A DNA stretch of 64,000 bases from Ewingella allii (GTDB lineage: Bacteria; Pseudomonadota; Gammaproteobacteria; Enterobacterales; Enterobacteriaceae). A program made the translations under genes and the position numbers. The notes under the pieces are model-generated. The model worked only from the letters and a program-made list of their open reading frames with translations. It had not been told where the DNA came from and did no database searches. Below, piece after piece: positions 18,167 through 26,597 of this stretch. The stretch covers positions 868,001 through 932,000 of the forward strand of contig NZ_JAWUDN010000001.1 in NCBI RefSeq assembly GCF_044430645.1, in the 5' to 3' direction. Position 1 is the first letter of the stretch, and the number at the start of each line of letters is the position of its first letter.

Positions 18167-18907
18167 ATGCCGTATCCCGTTGATTTACACATGCATACCG
18201 TTGCCAGCACCCATGCTTACAGCACGCTGCATGACTATATTGATGAAGCCACAGAAAAGGGAATCAAGCTGTTTGCGATCACCGACCACGGCCCGGACAT
18301 GGCCGATGCGCCGCACTACTGGCACTTTATGAATATGCATGTGTGGCCGCGACTGGTGAACGGCGTCGGCATTCTGCGCGGTATTGAATCCAACATTAAA
18401 AATATTGAGGGTGACATCGACTGCACCGGCCCGATGCTGACCGCCATTGACGTGATCATCGCCGGTTTCCACGAGCCGGTGATGCCGCCTTCAGACAAAG
18501 AGACCCACACGGCGGCGATGATTGCCGCCATGGCCGGTGGCGAAGTGCACATCATCAGCCATCCGGGCAATCCGCGCTATCCGGTGGACATCCCGGCCAT
18601 TGCTGCCGCGGCCGCAAAATACAATGTGGCGCTTGAGCTGAATAACTCCTCCTTTACCCATTCGCGCGCTGGCAGCGAGCCAAACTGCCGTGCCATTGCG
18701 CAGGCGGTAAAAGAGGCGGGGGGCTGGCTGGCGCTGGGTTCTGACTCGCACATTGCCTACTCGCTGGGCGGCTTTGAGCAGTGCGAGCGCATTCTGCGTG
18801 AGGTGGATTTCCCAGAAGATCGTATCCTTAATGTCAGCCCGCGCCGTTTCCTCGATTTTCTCGAAGCGCGCGGTCGTCAGCCCATTGCTGAATTAAAGGA
18901 TCTGTGA
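18167..18907 (+). CDS. ycdX: PHP-family zinc phosphatase YcdX
   Basis: A 246-residue PHP-fold metal hydrolase. The metal ligands appear in the expected order: DLHMHTVAS at the N-terminus, TDHGPDM near residue 40, ESNIKN near 73, GFHEP near 102, SHPGNP near 132 and GSDSHIAY near 192. E. coli YcdX binds three zinc ions and is linked to swarming together with YcdY, encoded next. ATG preceded by GAGGAG. Downstream gap to ycdY is 57 bp. Confidence 0.95.
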   Translation: MPYPVDLHMHTVASTHAYSTLHDYIDEATEKGIKLFAITDHGPDMADAPHYWHFMNMHVWPRLVNGVGILRGIESNIKNIEGDIDCTGPMLTAIDVIIAGFHEPVMPPSDKETHTAAMIAAMAGGEVHIISHPGNPRYPVDIPAIAAAAAKYNVALELNNSSFTHSRAGSEPNCRAIAQAVKEAGGWLALGSDSHIAYSLGGFEQCERILREVDFPEDRILNVSPRRFLDFLEARGRQPIAELKDL

Positions 18908-18964
18908 CATTGTCACGCCCTTTGCTCGCTTTCACTTTTTCCTTTGGCTTAACAGGTTGCCGCT

Positions 18965-19549
18965 ATGAATGAATTTTCGATTGTTTGCCGCGTACTCGGC
19001 TCGTTGTTTAACCGCTCGCCGCAAGATCCGGTGCTGGCTCCGCTGTTTGGTTTGATTCAACAGGGCAAGCTGCAAGAGCACTGGCCACTGGAGCAGGACG
19101 CCTTGCTCGCCCGCCTGCGCGAAAGTGCCGATCCACAAGCGCTGGCCGCTGAGTACGACCACCTTTTTGTCGGTGAAAACCGCGCGGTATCGCCTTATCG
19201 CAGCGACTATGTTGAAGGGGCGACTGAGCAAGACGTGCGTGCTTTCCTGCAACAGCGCGGCATGCCTTTGGGCGAGAACCCGGCAGACAGCTTCGGTTCC
19301 ATGCTGCTGGCCGCCTCATGGCTGGAAGACCAGTCCGCTGAGGATGAAGTGGGCGCGCAGACCGCGCTGTTTGACGAGTACCTGTTCCCATGGTGCGGCA
19401 AGTTCTTGGGCAAAGTTGAAGCCCATGCGACCAGCGGCTTCTATCGCACGCTGGCGGAAATCAGCCGTGAAGCGCTGCAAGCCATGCGCGACGAGCTGGA
19501 AGAGTTGGCGGCGTCCGACATCGAGAATGAAGACGACGACGAGCAGTGA
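18965..19549 (+). CDS. ycdY: TorD-family chaperone YcdY
   Basis: A 194-residue all-helical protein of the TorD/DmsD redox-enzyme chaperone family. The family signature EYDHLFVGENRAVSPYRSDY lies near residue 60, and the C-terminus is very acidic (IENEDDDEQ). In E. coli YcdY enhances the phosphatase activity of YcdX, which fits its position as last gene of ghrA-ycdX-ycdY. A strong terminator follows. Confidence 0.93.
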   Translation: MNEFSIVCRVLGSLFNRSPQDPVLAPLFGLIQQGKLQEHWPLEQDALLARLRESADPQALAAEYDHLFVGENRAVSPYRSDYVEGATEQDVRAFLQQRGMPLGENPADSFGSMLLAASWLEDQSAEDEVGAQTALFDEYLFPWCGKFLGKVEAHATSGFYRTLAEISREALQAMRDELEELAASDIENEDDDEQ

Positions 19550-19588
19550 TCTGCCCATTTTAGGTTGAAATCTAAAAGCTAGAAATGC

Positions 19589-19627
19589 AAAAGCCCGGCT
19601 GGTGTTGCCACTCAGCCGGGCTTTTTT
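19589..19627. terminator. Terminator between ycdY and yceB
   Basis: AAGCCCGGCTG and CAGCCGGGCTTTTTT arms around a short loop, between convergent genes. Confidence 0.85.
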
Positions 19628-19643
19628 ATGGCAGCGAATTTGT

Positions 19644-20207
19644 TCAGTCCGTGAATGGAATAACCAACTCACCCGGCTTCACTTCGATACCTTTCGCCAG
19701 TTTCTTCGCCATCGCTTCGCCCTTACTCTTATCGGCATTCAGCACATAGGCCGGCTTTTGATCAAAGTAGGATTTCAGCGACTGGTTGAGATAAGGCATT
19801 AGGCCTTTCATCACCGACTGCATCTTCTCTGGCTGGATGGTGTAATCCACCACTTCCATATCTTTCAGATAAATAGCGCCCTGGGCTTTATCAAAGCTCG
19901 GCTGGGCTTTTAGCGTCAGCGTCATGTCGGCTTTTTGCGGGCCAAACAGCGAGGTGACGTCCACGCTGGCGTTACCCGTCAGCGTCACTTTACCCGGCTC
20001 GGCGCGGCCGATTTGGCTATTAAGGTTGGTCAGAGTAATTTTTGCATCGACCAGCCCCGGCACGCCCAGCTGTTTCTGGAAATCATTGTGCTTCTGCAAA
20101 TATTCATTCACTTGCTGCTCACTAAGCGTGTACTGCGTGAGCTGGTTACATCCGGCAAGCAGGCCGGCGAACACCAGGGCAGCTGCCCCTAAAAATAGCT
20201 TTCTCAT
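19644..20207 (-). CDS. yceB: Lipoprotein YceB (DUF1439)
   Basis: A 187-residue lipoprotein precursor: basic MRK, hydrophobic run, lipobox GLLAGC with Cys20, and +2 Asn (outer membrane by the Lol rule). The mature part is a DUF1439 domain (YTLSEQQVNEYLQKHNDF, TNLNSQIGRAEPGKVTLTG). YceB is a predicted lipid-binding (tubular) lipoprotein of unknown role. Monocistronic between ycdY and grxB. Confidence 0.92.
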   Translation of the reverse strand: MRKLFLGAAALVFAGLLAGCNQLTQYTLSEQQVNEYLQKHNDFQKQLGVPGLVDAKITLTNLNSQIGRAEPGKVTLTGNASVDVTSLFGPQKADMTLTLKAQPSFDKAQGAIYLKDMEVVDYTIQPEKMQSVMKGLMPYLNQSLKSYFDQKPAYVLNADKSKGEAMAKKLAKGIEVKPGELVIPFTD

Positions 20208-20393
20208 CTTATCCTCTGTGCGTGATACCGCGTGAACAGCCTAAAGCCATCGCAGCATGTTCTAATTCCATGACAATGCCTATCAGACAACGCTGATTAG
20301 CCTAAGTGCTTGGCGGGGAGATTAAAAGTCCAAATTGTGCAGAAGAAGAGGCAGGGGAAGAGCAGCCAGAAGAGGCTCCGGCTGCTAAGGCGA

Positions 20394-21041
20394 TTAAATC
20401 GCCAGACTGGTAAACAGATTGACCTGAGTCTGCTTCGCCATATTGTCGCGATAGGCCTGCACGCGAGAAGGTAGCACCACGCCTTTGACAATCGACAGCG
20501 AACGCAGCAGCGGCCACAGGCTGAAGTCATCTTCTGACAGTTCGCCATTCACCGCGTTAGGCTCCTGAATCAGCTCATCCAGCGCACGCAGGTCGTGGCT
20601 GATTTTCTTCACCAGCCCCTCAGAGTGCTGAAGGTGCTCTTTGAAGTCACCAATGGACGCCTGCTTTTTCTCGGTGAAATACTTCTTAGCTTCCGGGGTG
20701 GCAAACTCTTCCAGCGGGGCCTGCACAAAGCGCGGCAAAAGCAGCTTGGAAGTGTATTCAGACACCTGACGCAGCCAGGCGGCAATCTTCGGATTGGTCG
20801 CGCCGGTCAGCAGCGGCTTGCCGTCGCTCTTATCGATGAAGTGCACGATATCCATGCTTTCTGGCATAAAGCTGCCATCCTTTTTTTGCAGGATAGGGAC
20901 AACTTTTTTACCCACCATTGAAATCGGGGTCTTTTCGTCATCATTAGCTAACGCTTTGATTTCAATGGGTATGTTTTTAAGGCCGAAGATCATTCGAGCT
21001 TTAACACAGTAGGGACAATGTTCGTAGATATAGAGTTTCAT
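20394..21041 (-). CDS. grxB: Glutaredoxin 2
   Basis: A GST-like glutaredoxin that reduces disulfides with glutathione. 215 residues (E. coli 215). The active site CPYC is at residues 9-12 (YEHCPYCVKAR), with cis-Pro segment KKVVPILQKKDG near 50 and an all-helical C-terminal GST-type domain. A stand-alone gene, with mdtH downstream on the same strand of the map but ~140 bp upstream in transcription. Confidence 0.96.
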   Translation of the reverse strand: MKLYIYEHCPYCVKARMIFGLKNIPIEIKALANDDEKTPISMVGKKVVPILQKKDGSFMPESMDIVHFIDKSDGKPLLTGATNPKIAAWLRQVSEYTSKLLLPRFVQAPLEEFATPEAKKYFTEKKQASIGDFKEHLQHSEGLVKKISHDLRALDELIQEPNAVNGELSEDDFSLWPLLRSLSIVKGVVLPSRVQAYRDNMAKQTQVNLFTSLAI

Positions 21042-21147
21042 AGTGCGGTACTCCTTTAATCCGTGGCGGGCCTACAAGGGACTGCAAAAAGGCCAGCCGT
21101 GTGTGACGCCATTAAGGAGTATGGGTAAAGATTAGGGGGAGATCAAA

Positions 21148-21167
21148 CCGCTCTCAGCCGAGAGCGG
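21148..21167 (-). terminator. Probable terminator after mdtH
   Basis: A perfect stem CCGCTCTC/GAGAGCGG directly after the mdtH stop, followed on the minus strand by only a short T-run (TTT). Confidence 0.5.
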
Positions 21168-21180
21168 CGTTTAATCACAA

Positions 21181-22386
21181 TCAGTTACCGCTAAGCATCG
21201 CAGGTTCAATGCGTCGCAGATTGAACTGCCAGTAGAGGCCGGTGAGGGTGATCAGGCCGACAATCGCCAGTAAGAACCACGGCAGCTGAGGCAGCTCCAG
21301 CGCGCGGCCGGTGTCGTACATCCAGCCGCCGCCGGTATAGCCAATCACGCCGCCGAGAGCCAAACCTAAACGGCTGAAACCCATGTAACTGCCGCGTGCG
21401 CGGGCGTCGGCCAGCGAGGCGCCCAGCGTTTCACGCGCCGGTTCGGCAATGATTGAGCCGATATAGAAAAAGCCAATCAGCATCAGCAGCGGGTTGATAG
21501 AGGTCACCATGCCCACGGGCAGCAGGCTGAAGGTCATGATCAGCAGGCCGAACATCAAACGCTGCTCGAGGCGAAAACGTTTTTCGCTCCAGCGAGCAAT
21601 CGGGTACAGCAGGGTCAGCGACAGCACGGCCTCAATGGCGTACATCCATTTCACCGCCGACGGGCTGCCCGCAATGTCATTCACGGCAATCGGCAGCATC
21701 AACATTACCTGCACGGTCAACATGTAATAGCCGGTCAGGGTCAGCACGTAGGCCACAAAGCGGCGGTCGCGCAGCACGCGCATCATGCCTTCACGCATCG
21801 GGGTGCGCATGGTGGAGATTCGGTAGGCGGGCAGCAGCCAAGCGTTACATAGGGCCGCCAGCACAAACACCGCGGCCCCGGCCCAGCAGACGTAGTGGAA
21901 GTCATACTGCAACAGCCAGCTGCCGATCAAGGCCCCAATAACGGCACCCGCGCTGTCTTGCATCATCAATAAAGAGTAAAAGCGACTACGCTCATGAGGA
22001 CGGGTGAGTTTAATTACCAGCGCGGTGCGCGGTGGGTCAAACAAGGTGCCGCCTAGGCCGGATAAGATGCAGGAGCAGACCAAGATCCACGGCGCGTCGG
22101 CCATCGCCATGGTGGCGAAGCCGGAGGCGCGCAGCAGCATGCCGGTGACAATCATCGGTTTGGCACCAAAGCGGTCGGCAATCGCGCCGCCAAAGATGCC
22201 CAGACCCTGTTGGGTCAGTTGGCGGACGCCCAGTGCTAACCCGACGGCCATCGCGGCCCAGCCTAGCTGGTCTACAAAGCGAATCGAAATCAGGGGGAAT
22301 ACTAAAAAGAAGCCTAAAATAACCAGCGCATTATCTAATAATAGGAAGTATTTACCCAAGCTCCGAGCTTGCGAGACCAATGACAT
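21181..22386 (-). CDS. mdtH: MFS drug efflux transporter MdtH
   Basis: An inner-membrane 12-TM major facilitator of the DHA1 drug/proton antiporter type, 401 residues (E. coli MdtH 402). The family opening MSLVSQARSLGKYFLLLDNALVILGFFLVFPLIS is kept, and the loop 2-3 motif GAIADRFGAKP and motif C-like GGTLFDPPRTALV are visible. In E. coli its overexpression gives fluoroquinolone tolerance. Divergent from rimJ, as in E. coli. Confidence 0.95.
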   Translation of the reverse strand: MSLVSQARSLGKYFLLLDNALVILGFFLVFPLISIRFVDQLGWAAMAVGLALGVRQLTQQGLGIFGGAIADRFGAKPMIVTGMLLRASGFATMAMADAPWILVCSCILSGLGGTLFDPPRTALVIKLTRPHERSRFYSLLMMQDSAGAVIGALIGSWLLQYDFHYVCWAGAAVFVLAALCNAWLLPAYRISTMRTPMREGMMRVLRDRRFVAYVLTLTGYYMLTVQVMLMLPIAVNDIAGSPSAVKWMYAIEAVLSLTLLYPIARWSEKRFRLEQRLMFGLLIMTFSLLPVGMVTSINPLLMLIGFFYIGSIIAEPARETLGASLADARARGSYMGFSRLGLALGGVIGYTGGGWMYDTGRALELPQLPWFLLAIVGLITLTGLYWQFNLRRIEPAMLSGN

Positions 22387-22621
22387 GCTTCACCTGAAAG
22401 GTTGTGGGCACCCGATCCGACAGGTGCTGCGAGGGGGAAAGAAGACCGTTCAATTCTGAACCTCAAACGGGCAATTGGATAGGGTGCTATAGATAATATT
22501 TTTTTATCGTCAAGCCGCGCTCAGACTGGCAGAATTGACGTTTAATCGGCGGATTATTCATCCTGCTTATGGTTTCCTATCAATACTTCTTATCGACCCA
22601 TGCGGACTGTGGAGGGAAGGG

Positions 22622-23206
22622 ATGTTTGGCTATAAATCTGCCACACCAAGAGTGCGGCTTACCACTGACCGAATGGTATTGCGTTTAGTGCACGAACGCG
22701 ACGCGCACCGTATGGCTGATTACTATGTTGAAAACCGCGCTTTCCTTAAACCCTGGGAGCCGGTGCGCGATGAAAGCCACTGTTATCCTTCCGGCTGGCA
22801 GGCGCGTCTTGGGCTGATAACTGAGATGCAAAAGCAGGGCAATGCCTATTACTTCATCCTGCTCGACCCGGATGAGAACAACGTGCAGGGCGTGGCGAAC
22901 TTTAGCAACGTACTGCGCGGCTCCTTCCACGCCTGTTTTCTCGGCTACTCGCTGGGTGAAAAATGGCAGGGCCAAGGGTTGATGTTTGAAGCACTGCAAT
23001 CGCTAATTCGCTACATGCAGCGCCAGCAAAAGATGCATCGCATCATGGCTAATTACATGCCGCACAACCAGCGCAGCGGCGCGTTGCTGCATCGCCTCGG
23101 CTTTGAGCGCGAAGGTTATGCGAAAGATTATCTCTTGATCGACGGCAAGTGGCAGGATCACATCCTCACCGCCTTGACCTATCAGGATTGGACCGCATCA
23201 CGTTAA
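22622..23206 (+). CDS. rimJ: Ribosomal-protein S5-alanine N-acetyltransferase
   Basis: A GNAT enzyme that acetylates the N-terminal alanine of ribosomal protein S5. 194 residues, equal in length to E. coli RimJ and close throughout (RLTTDRMVLRLVHERDAHRMADYY, KPWEPVRDESHCYPSGWQARLG, LGYSLGEKWQGQGLMFEAL as the acetyl-CoA motif). Start at 22622 chosen because it gives the E. coli N-terminus MFGY and follows GGAGGGAAGG; an upstream ATG at 22535 is less likely. Followed 9 bp later by yceH. Confidence 0.96.
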   Translation: MFGYKSATPRVRLTTDRMVLRLVHERDAHRMADYYVENRAFLKPWEPVRDESHCYPSGWQARLGLITEMQKQGNAYYFILLDPDENNVQGVANFSNVLRGSFHACFLGYSLGEKWQGQGLMFEALQSLIRYMQRQQKMHRIMANYMPHNQRSGALLHRLGFEREGYAKDYLLIDGKWQDHILTALTYQDWTASR

Positions 23207-23215
23207 GGAAGCAGC

Positions 23216-23872
23216 ATGAAACATGAATTAAGCGCCAAAGAGGCCCGCGTGGTGGGCTGTTTGCTGGAAAAACAGCTGACCACGCCAGAACAATATCCCA
23301 TGTCGCTCAACGGCCTGACCACCGCCTGTAATCAGAAAACCAACCGCGAGCCGGTAATGGAACTGAGCGAAAGCGACGTGCAGCAAACGCTGGATTTACT
23401 GCTGCGTAAGCACATTATCCGCACCCTCAGCGGCAGCCGCACCATGAAGTACGAGCACCGCTTCTGTAACTCCGAGTTCGGCAATTTGAAGTTCTCGCCG
23501 CAGGAAGTGGCCGTGGTTACCACTCTGCTGCTACGCGGCGCACAGACGCCGGGCGAGCTGCGCACCCGCACCAACCGCCTGCATGATTTCGCCGATGTCA
23601 GTGAAGTCGAGCAAACCCTGACTGACCTCAGCCAGCGCGAAGATGGCCCGTTCTGCGTGCGTCTGGCGCGCGAGCCGGGCAAACGCGAAAGCCGCTATAT
23701 GCATCTGTTCAGTGGTGAAGTGAGCCACGCGGCCTTAGCCACCGAGGACGAGCCTTTTAGCGTGCCTGCGGCAGTGAGTTTGGCGCTGGAAGAACGCGTC
23801 GCCGCGCTGGAAAGCGAAGTGGCAGAATTAAAACAGCGCCTTGAGCATTTACTTGAACGCTTGGCCGACTAG
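23216..23872 (+). CDS. yceH: YceH family protein (DUF480)
   Basis: 218 residues containing two winged-helix DUF480 repeats (KEARVVGCLLEKQLTTPEQYPMSLNGLTTACNQKTNR, then SPQEVAVVTTLLLRGAQTPGELRTR) and a C-terminal coiled coil (ALEERVAALESEVAELKQRLEHLLERL). Its function is unknown; the fold suggests DNA or protein binding. It sits in rimJ-yceH-mviM with 9-10 bp gaps, so these are one operon. Confidence 0.93.
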   Translation: MKHELSAKEARVVGCLLEKQLTTPEQYPMSLNGLTTACNQKTNREPVMELSESDVQQTLDLLLRKHIIRTLSGSRTMKYEHRFCNSEFGNLKFSPQEVAVVTTLLLRGAQTPGELRTRTNRLHDFADVSEVEQTLTDLSQREDGPFCVRLAREPGKRESRYMHLFSGEVSHAALATEDEPFSVPAAVSLALEERVAALESEVAELKQRLEHLLERLAD

Positions 23873-23882
23873 GAGTAACGCG

Positions 23883-24812
23883 GTGACAAAATTACGTATT
23901 GGCGTGGTGGGGTTAGGCGGCATAGCGCAGAAGGCCTATCTGCCCATTCTTAGCCATGCCGAACAATGGAACTTAGTGGGCGGCTTCTCGCCGAGTCAGC
24001 AGAAAGCGCAGGCCGTTTGCGACAGCTATCGCATGAACTGTTTTTCGCGGCTGGATGAGCTGGCCGCGCAGAGTGACGCTGTGTTTGTTCACAGCAGCAC
24101 GGCGAGCCACTTCGAGGTGGTCAGCCAACTGCTCAAGGCCGGGGTGCATGTCTACGTGGATAAGCCGCTGGCGGCCGAGTTAGATCAGGCCGAGCAGTTG
24201 ATTGAACTGGCTGATAAAACCGGCAAAAGCCTAATGGTGGGGTTCAACCGCCGCTTTGCACCGCGCTACCGCCAGCTGCATCAGCAGTTACAGCAGCAGC
24301 CCGCGGCCTCGCTGCGCATGGACAAACACCGTTCCGACAGCGTAGGGCATAACCTGCGCTTCACACTGTTAGACGATTACCTGCACGTGGTAGACACCGC
24401 GCTATGGCTTGCGGGTGGCGACGCCAAGTTGCTCAGCGGCCAGATCACAGCAAACGCCGAACAGCAGATGATTTATGCCGAGCACCATTTCAACTGTAAC
24501 GGCAGCATCATCACTACCTCAATGCACCGCCGGGCGGGGAGTTCCCGTGAAACCGTGCAGGCGGTGACGGATGGGGCGGCCTACCAGCTGGCGGATATGA
24601 AACAGTGGCAGGAAGAGAAGCACGACCTGCTGACTCAACTGCCGGTTGCCGGTTGGCAGACCACGCTGGCCCAGCGCGGATTCGAAGGGGCGATTCACCA
24701 TTTCATTGAAAGTATCAGCAATCACACCACGCCGGATACCAGCGGCGAGCAGGGGATTTACGCCCAAAGGCTGATTGAGAAGATGTTAGAAAGTGACGTT
24801 GTCACCACCTGA
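23883..24812 (+). CDS. mviM: Gfo/Idh/MocA-family oxidoreductase MviM (YceM)
   Basis: A 309-residue NAD(P)-dependent oxidoreductase with an N-terminal Rossmann motif LRIGVVGLGGIAQKAYLP and the family signature VYVDKPLAAEL near residue 97; VGFNRRFAPRY follows. The substrate is unknown. It lies directly upstream of the lipid II flippase gene, as in E. coli (mviM-mviN). Start is GTG at 23883, giving VTKLRIGVVGLGG, the counterpart of E. coli MKKLRIGVVGLGG, preceded by AGGAG. Confidence 0.92.
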   Translation: MTKLRIGVVGLGGIAQKAYLPILSHAEQWNLVGGFSPSQQKAQAVCDSYRMNCFSRLDELAAQSDAVFVHSSTASHFEVVSQLLKAGVHVYVDKPLAAELDQAEQLIELADKTGKSLMVGFNRRFAPRYRQLHQQLQQQPAASLRMDKHRSDSVGHNLRFTLLDDYLHVVDTALWLAGGDAKLLSGQITANAEQQMIYAEHHFNCNGSIITTSMHRRAGSSRETVQAVTDGAAYQLADMKQWQEEKHDLLTQLPVAGWQTTLAQRGFEGAIHHFIESISNHTTPDTSGEQGIYAQRLIEKMLESDVVTT

Positions 24813-24910
24813 TGACTGACAGGTAATATTATATAACAACTGCCAGTAGCTATTGCGTTTCGGATGCGTAGACTATGGCGCACGTTAGAGCTCTGCCAGT
24901 TCTTATCTCC

Positions 24911-24934
24911 CACGCCTGCTGCCGCAGGCGTGGC
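24911..24934 (+). terminator. Strong hairpin between mviM and murJ
   Basis: Nine-base-pair stem CCACGCCTG/CAGGCGTGG with a short loop, followed by CTGTTTA. The weak T-run means it may be a partial terminator or attenuator; murJ starts 32 bp later. Confidence 0.5.
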
Positions 24935-24965
24935 TGTTTAGCCGCTGGCAAATAAGAAAATTGAT

Positions 24966-26501
24966 ATGAATCTACTGAAATCTTTGGCCGCCGTCAGTTC
25001 AATGACGATGTTTTCCCGTGTATTAGGTTTTGCTCGCGACGCCATTGTCGCGCGGGTGTTTGGCGCAGGAATGGTGACGGACGCCTTCTTTGTGGCTTTC
25101 AAACTGCCTAACTTGTTACGCCGTATCTTTGCTGAAGGCGCGTTTTCGCAGGCTTTTGTGCCGATCCTCGCCGAGTACAAAACTCAGCAGGGCGAAGAAG
25201 CCACTCGCACCTTTATTGCTTACGTTTCTGGCCTGCTGACGCTGGTGTTGGCCGTGGTCACCGTGCTGGGGATGATTGCTGCGCCTTGGGTTATCTACGT
25301 CACTGCGCCGGGCTTTGTTGATTCTCCAGACAAATTTGCCTTAACCAGCGCGCTGCTGCGTATCACTTTCCCCTATATTTTGCTTATCTCGCTGGCGTCG
25401 CTGGTGGGGGCGATACTCAATACCTGGAACCGTTTTTCCATTCCGGCGTTTGCGCCGACCTTCCTTAATGTCAGCATGATTGGCTTCGCGCTGTTTGCCG
25501 CGCCTTACTTCCACCCACCGATTTTAGCGCTGGCGTGGGCGGTGGTGGCCGGAGGCCTTTTGCAACTGGGCTACCAACTGCCGCACTTGAAGAAAATCGG
25601 CATGCTGGTATTGCCGCGCCTAAACCTGAAGGATGCCGGTGTCTGGCGCGTTATGCGCCAAATGGGACCGGCCATTCTCGGGGTGTCCGTCAGCCAAATC
25701 TCGCTGATCATCAACACCATTTTTGCCTCATTCCTGGTGTCAGGCTCAGTGTCGTGGATGTATTACGCTGACCGCCTGATGGAGTTCCCGTCCGGCGTGC
25801 TGGGCGTGGCGCTGGGCACCATCTTGCTGCCATCGCTGGCGCGCAGCTTCTCCAGCGGCAACCATATGCAGTACAACCGCCTGATGGATTGGGGCCTGCG
25901 CCTGTGCTTCCTGCTGGCGCTGCCAAGCTCGGTCGCGCTGGGGATTCTGGCGAAGCCGCTGACCGTAGCCCTGTTCCAATACGGCAAATTTACCGCCTTT
26001 GATGCCTCTATGACTCAACGCGCGCTGATTGCCTATTCCGTTGGCCTGATGGGGTTGATCGTGGTCAAGGTGCTGGCTCCGGGCTTCTATTCTCGTCAGG
26101 ATATTAAGACGCCGGTGAAGATTGCCATTATCACGCTGGCGATGACTCAGGTGATGAACCTGGCCTTTATCGGTCCGCTGAAGCATGCCGGTCTGTCGCT
26201 GTCGATTGGTCTGGCAGCCTGCCTTAACGCCGCGCTGCTCTACTGGCAACTGCGCAAACAGGATATCTTCCAGCCGCAGCCGGGCTGGCGCATCTTCCTG
26301 ATCAAACTGATTCTGGCGGTTGTAGCGATGTCCGCCGCGCTGCTCGGCATGATGTACGTGATGCCCGCGTGGGACATTGGCGGCATGGCTTATCGGCTGG
26401 CGCGCCTGATGGCGGTGGTCGTGGTCGGGGTGATTGCCTACTTCGGCGTGCTGGGGCTGTTGGGCTTCCGCGTCAAAGAGTTCGCCCGCCGTCTGGATTG
26501 A
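24966..26501 (+). CDS. murJ: Lipid II flippase MurJ
   Basis: Moves the peptidoglycan precursor lipid II to the outer face of the inner membrane; essential in E. coli. 511 residues (E. coli MviN 511) with 14 membrane segments. The MOP-superfamily N-terminus MNLLKSLAAVSSMTMFSRVLGFARDAIVAR is present and the cavity arginines at RVLGFARD and GFYSRQDIKTPV are kept. It ends in a terminator facing argS. Confidence 0.97.
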   Translation: MNLLKSLAAVSSMTMFSRVLGFARDAIVARVFGAGMVTDAFFVAFKLPNLLRRIFAEGAFSQAFVPILAEYKTQQGEEATRTFIAYVSGLLTLVLAVVTVLGMIAAPWVIYVTAPGFVDSPDKFALTSALLRITFPYILLISLASLVGAILNTWNRFSIPAFAPTFLNVSMIGFALFAAPYFHPPILALAWAVVAGGLLQLGYQLPHLKKIGMLVLPRLNLKDAGVWRVMRQMGPAILGVSVSQISLIINTIFASFLVSGSVSWMYYADRLMEFPSGVLGVALGTILLPSLARSFSSGNHMQYNRLMDWGLRLCFLLALPSSVALGILAKPLTVALFQYGKFTAFDASMTQRALIAYSVGLMGLIVVKVLAPGFYSRQDIKTPVKIAIITLAMTQVMNLAFIGPLKHAGLSLSIGLAACLNAALLYWQLRKQDIFQPQPGWRIFLIKLILAVVAMSAALLGMMYVMPAWDIGGMAYRLARLMAVVVVGVIAYFGVLGLLGFRVKEFARRLD

Positions 26502-26532
26502 TTTCCAGCCCGCCAATAACCAAGCAATAACA

Positions 26533-26562
26533 AGAAGGCCAGCATCAGATGCTGGCCTTTCT
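26533..26562. terminator. Terminator between murJ and argS
   Basis: AAGGCCAGCATC and GATGCTGGCCTTT arms, located between convergent genes. Confidence 0.85.
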
Positions 26563-26597
26563 TATGGCGTATTTTTATAACGTAGCAAGCGCGAGAA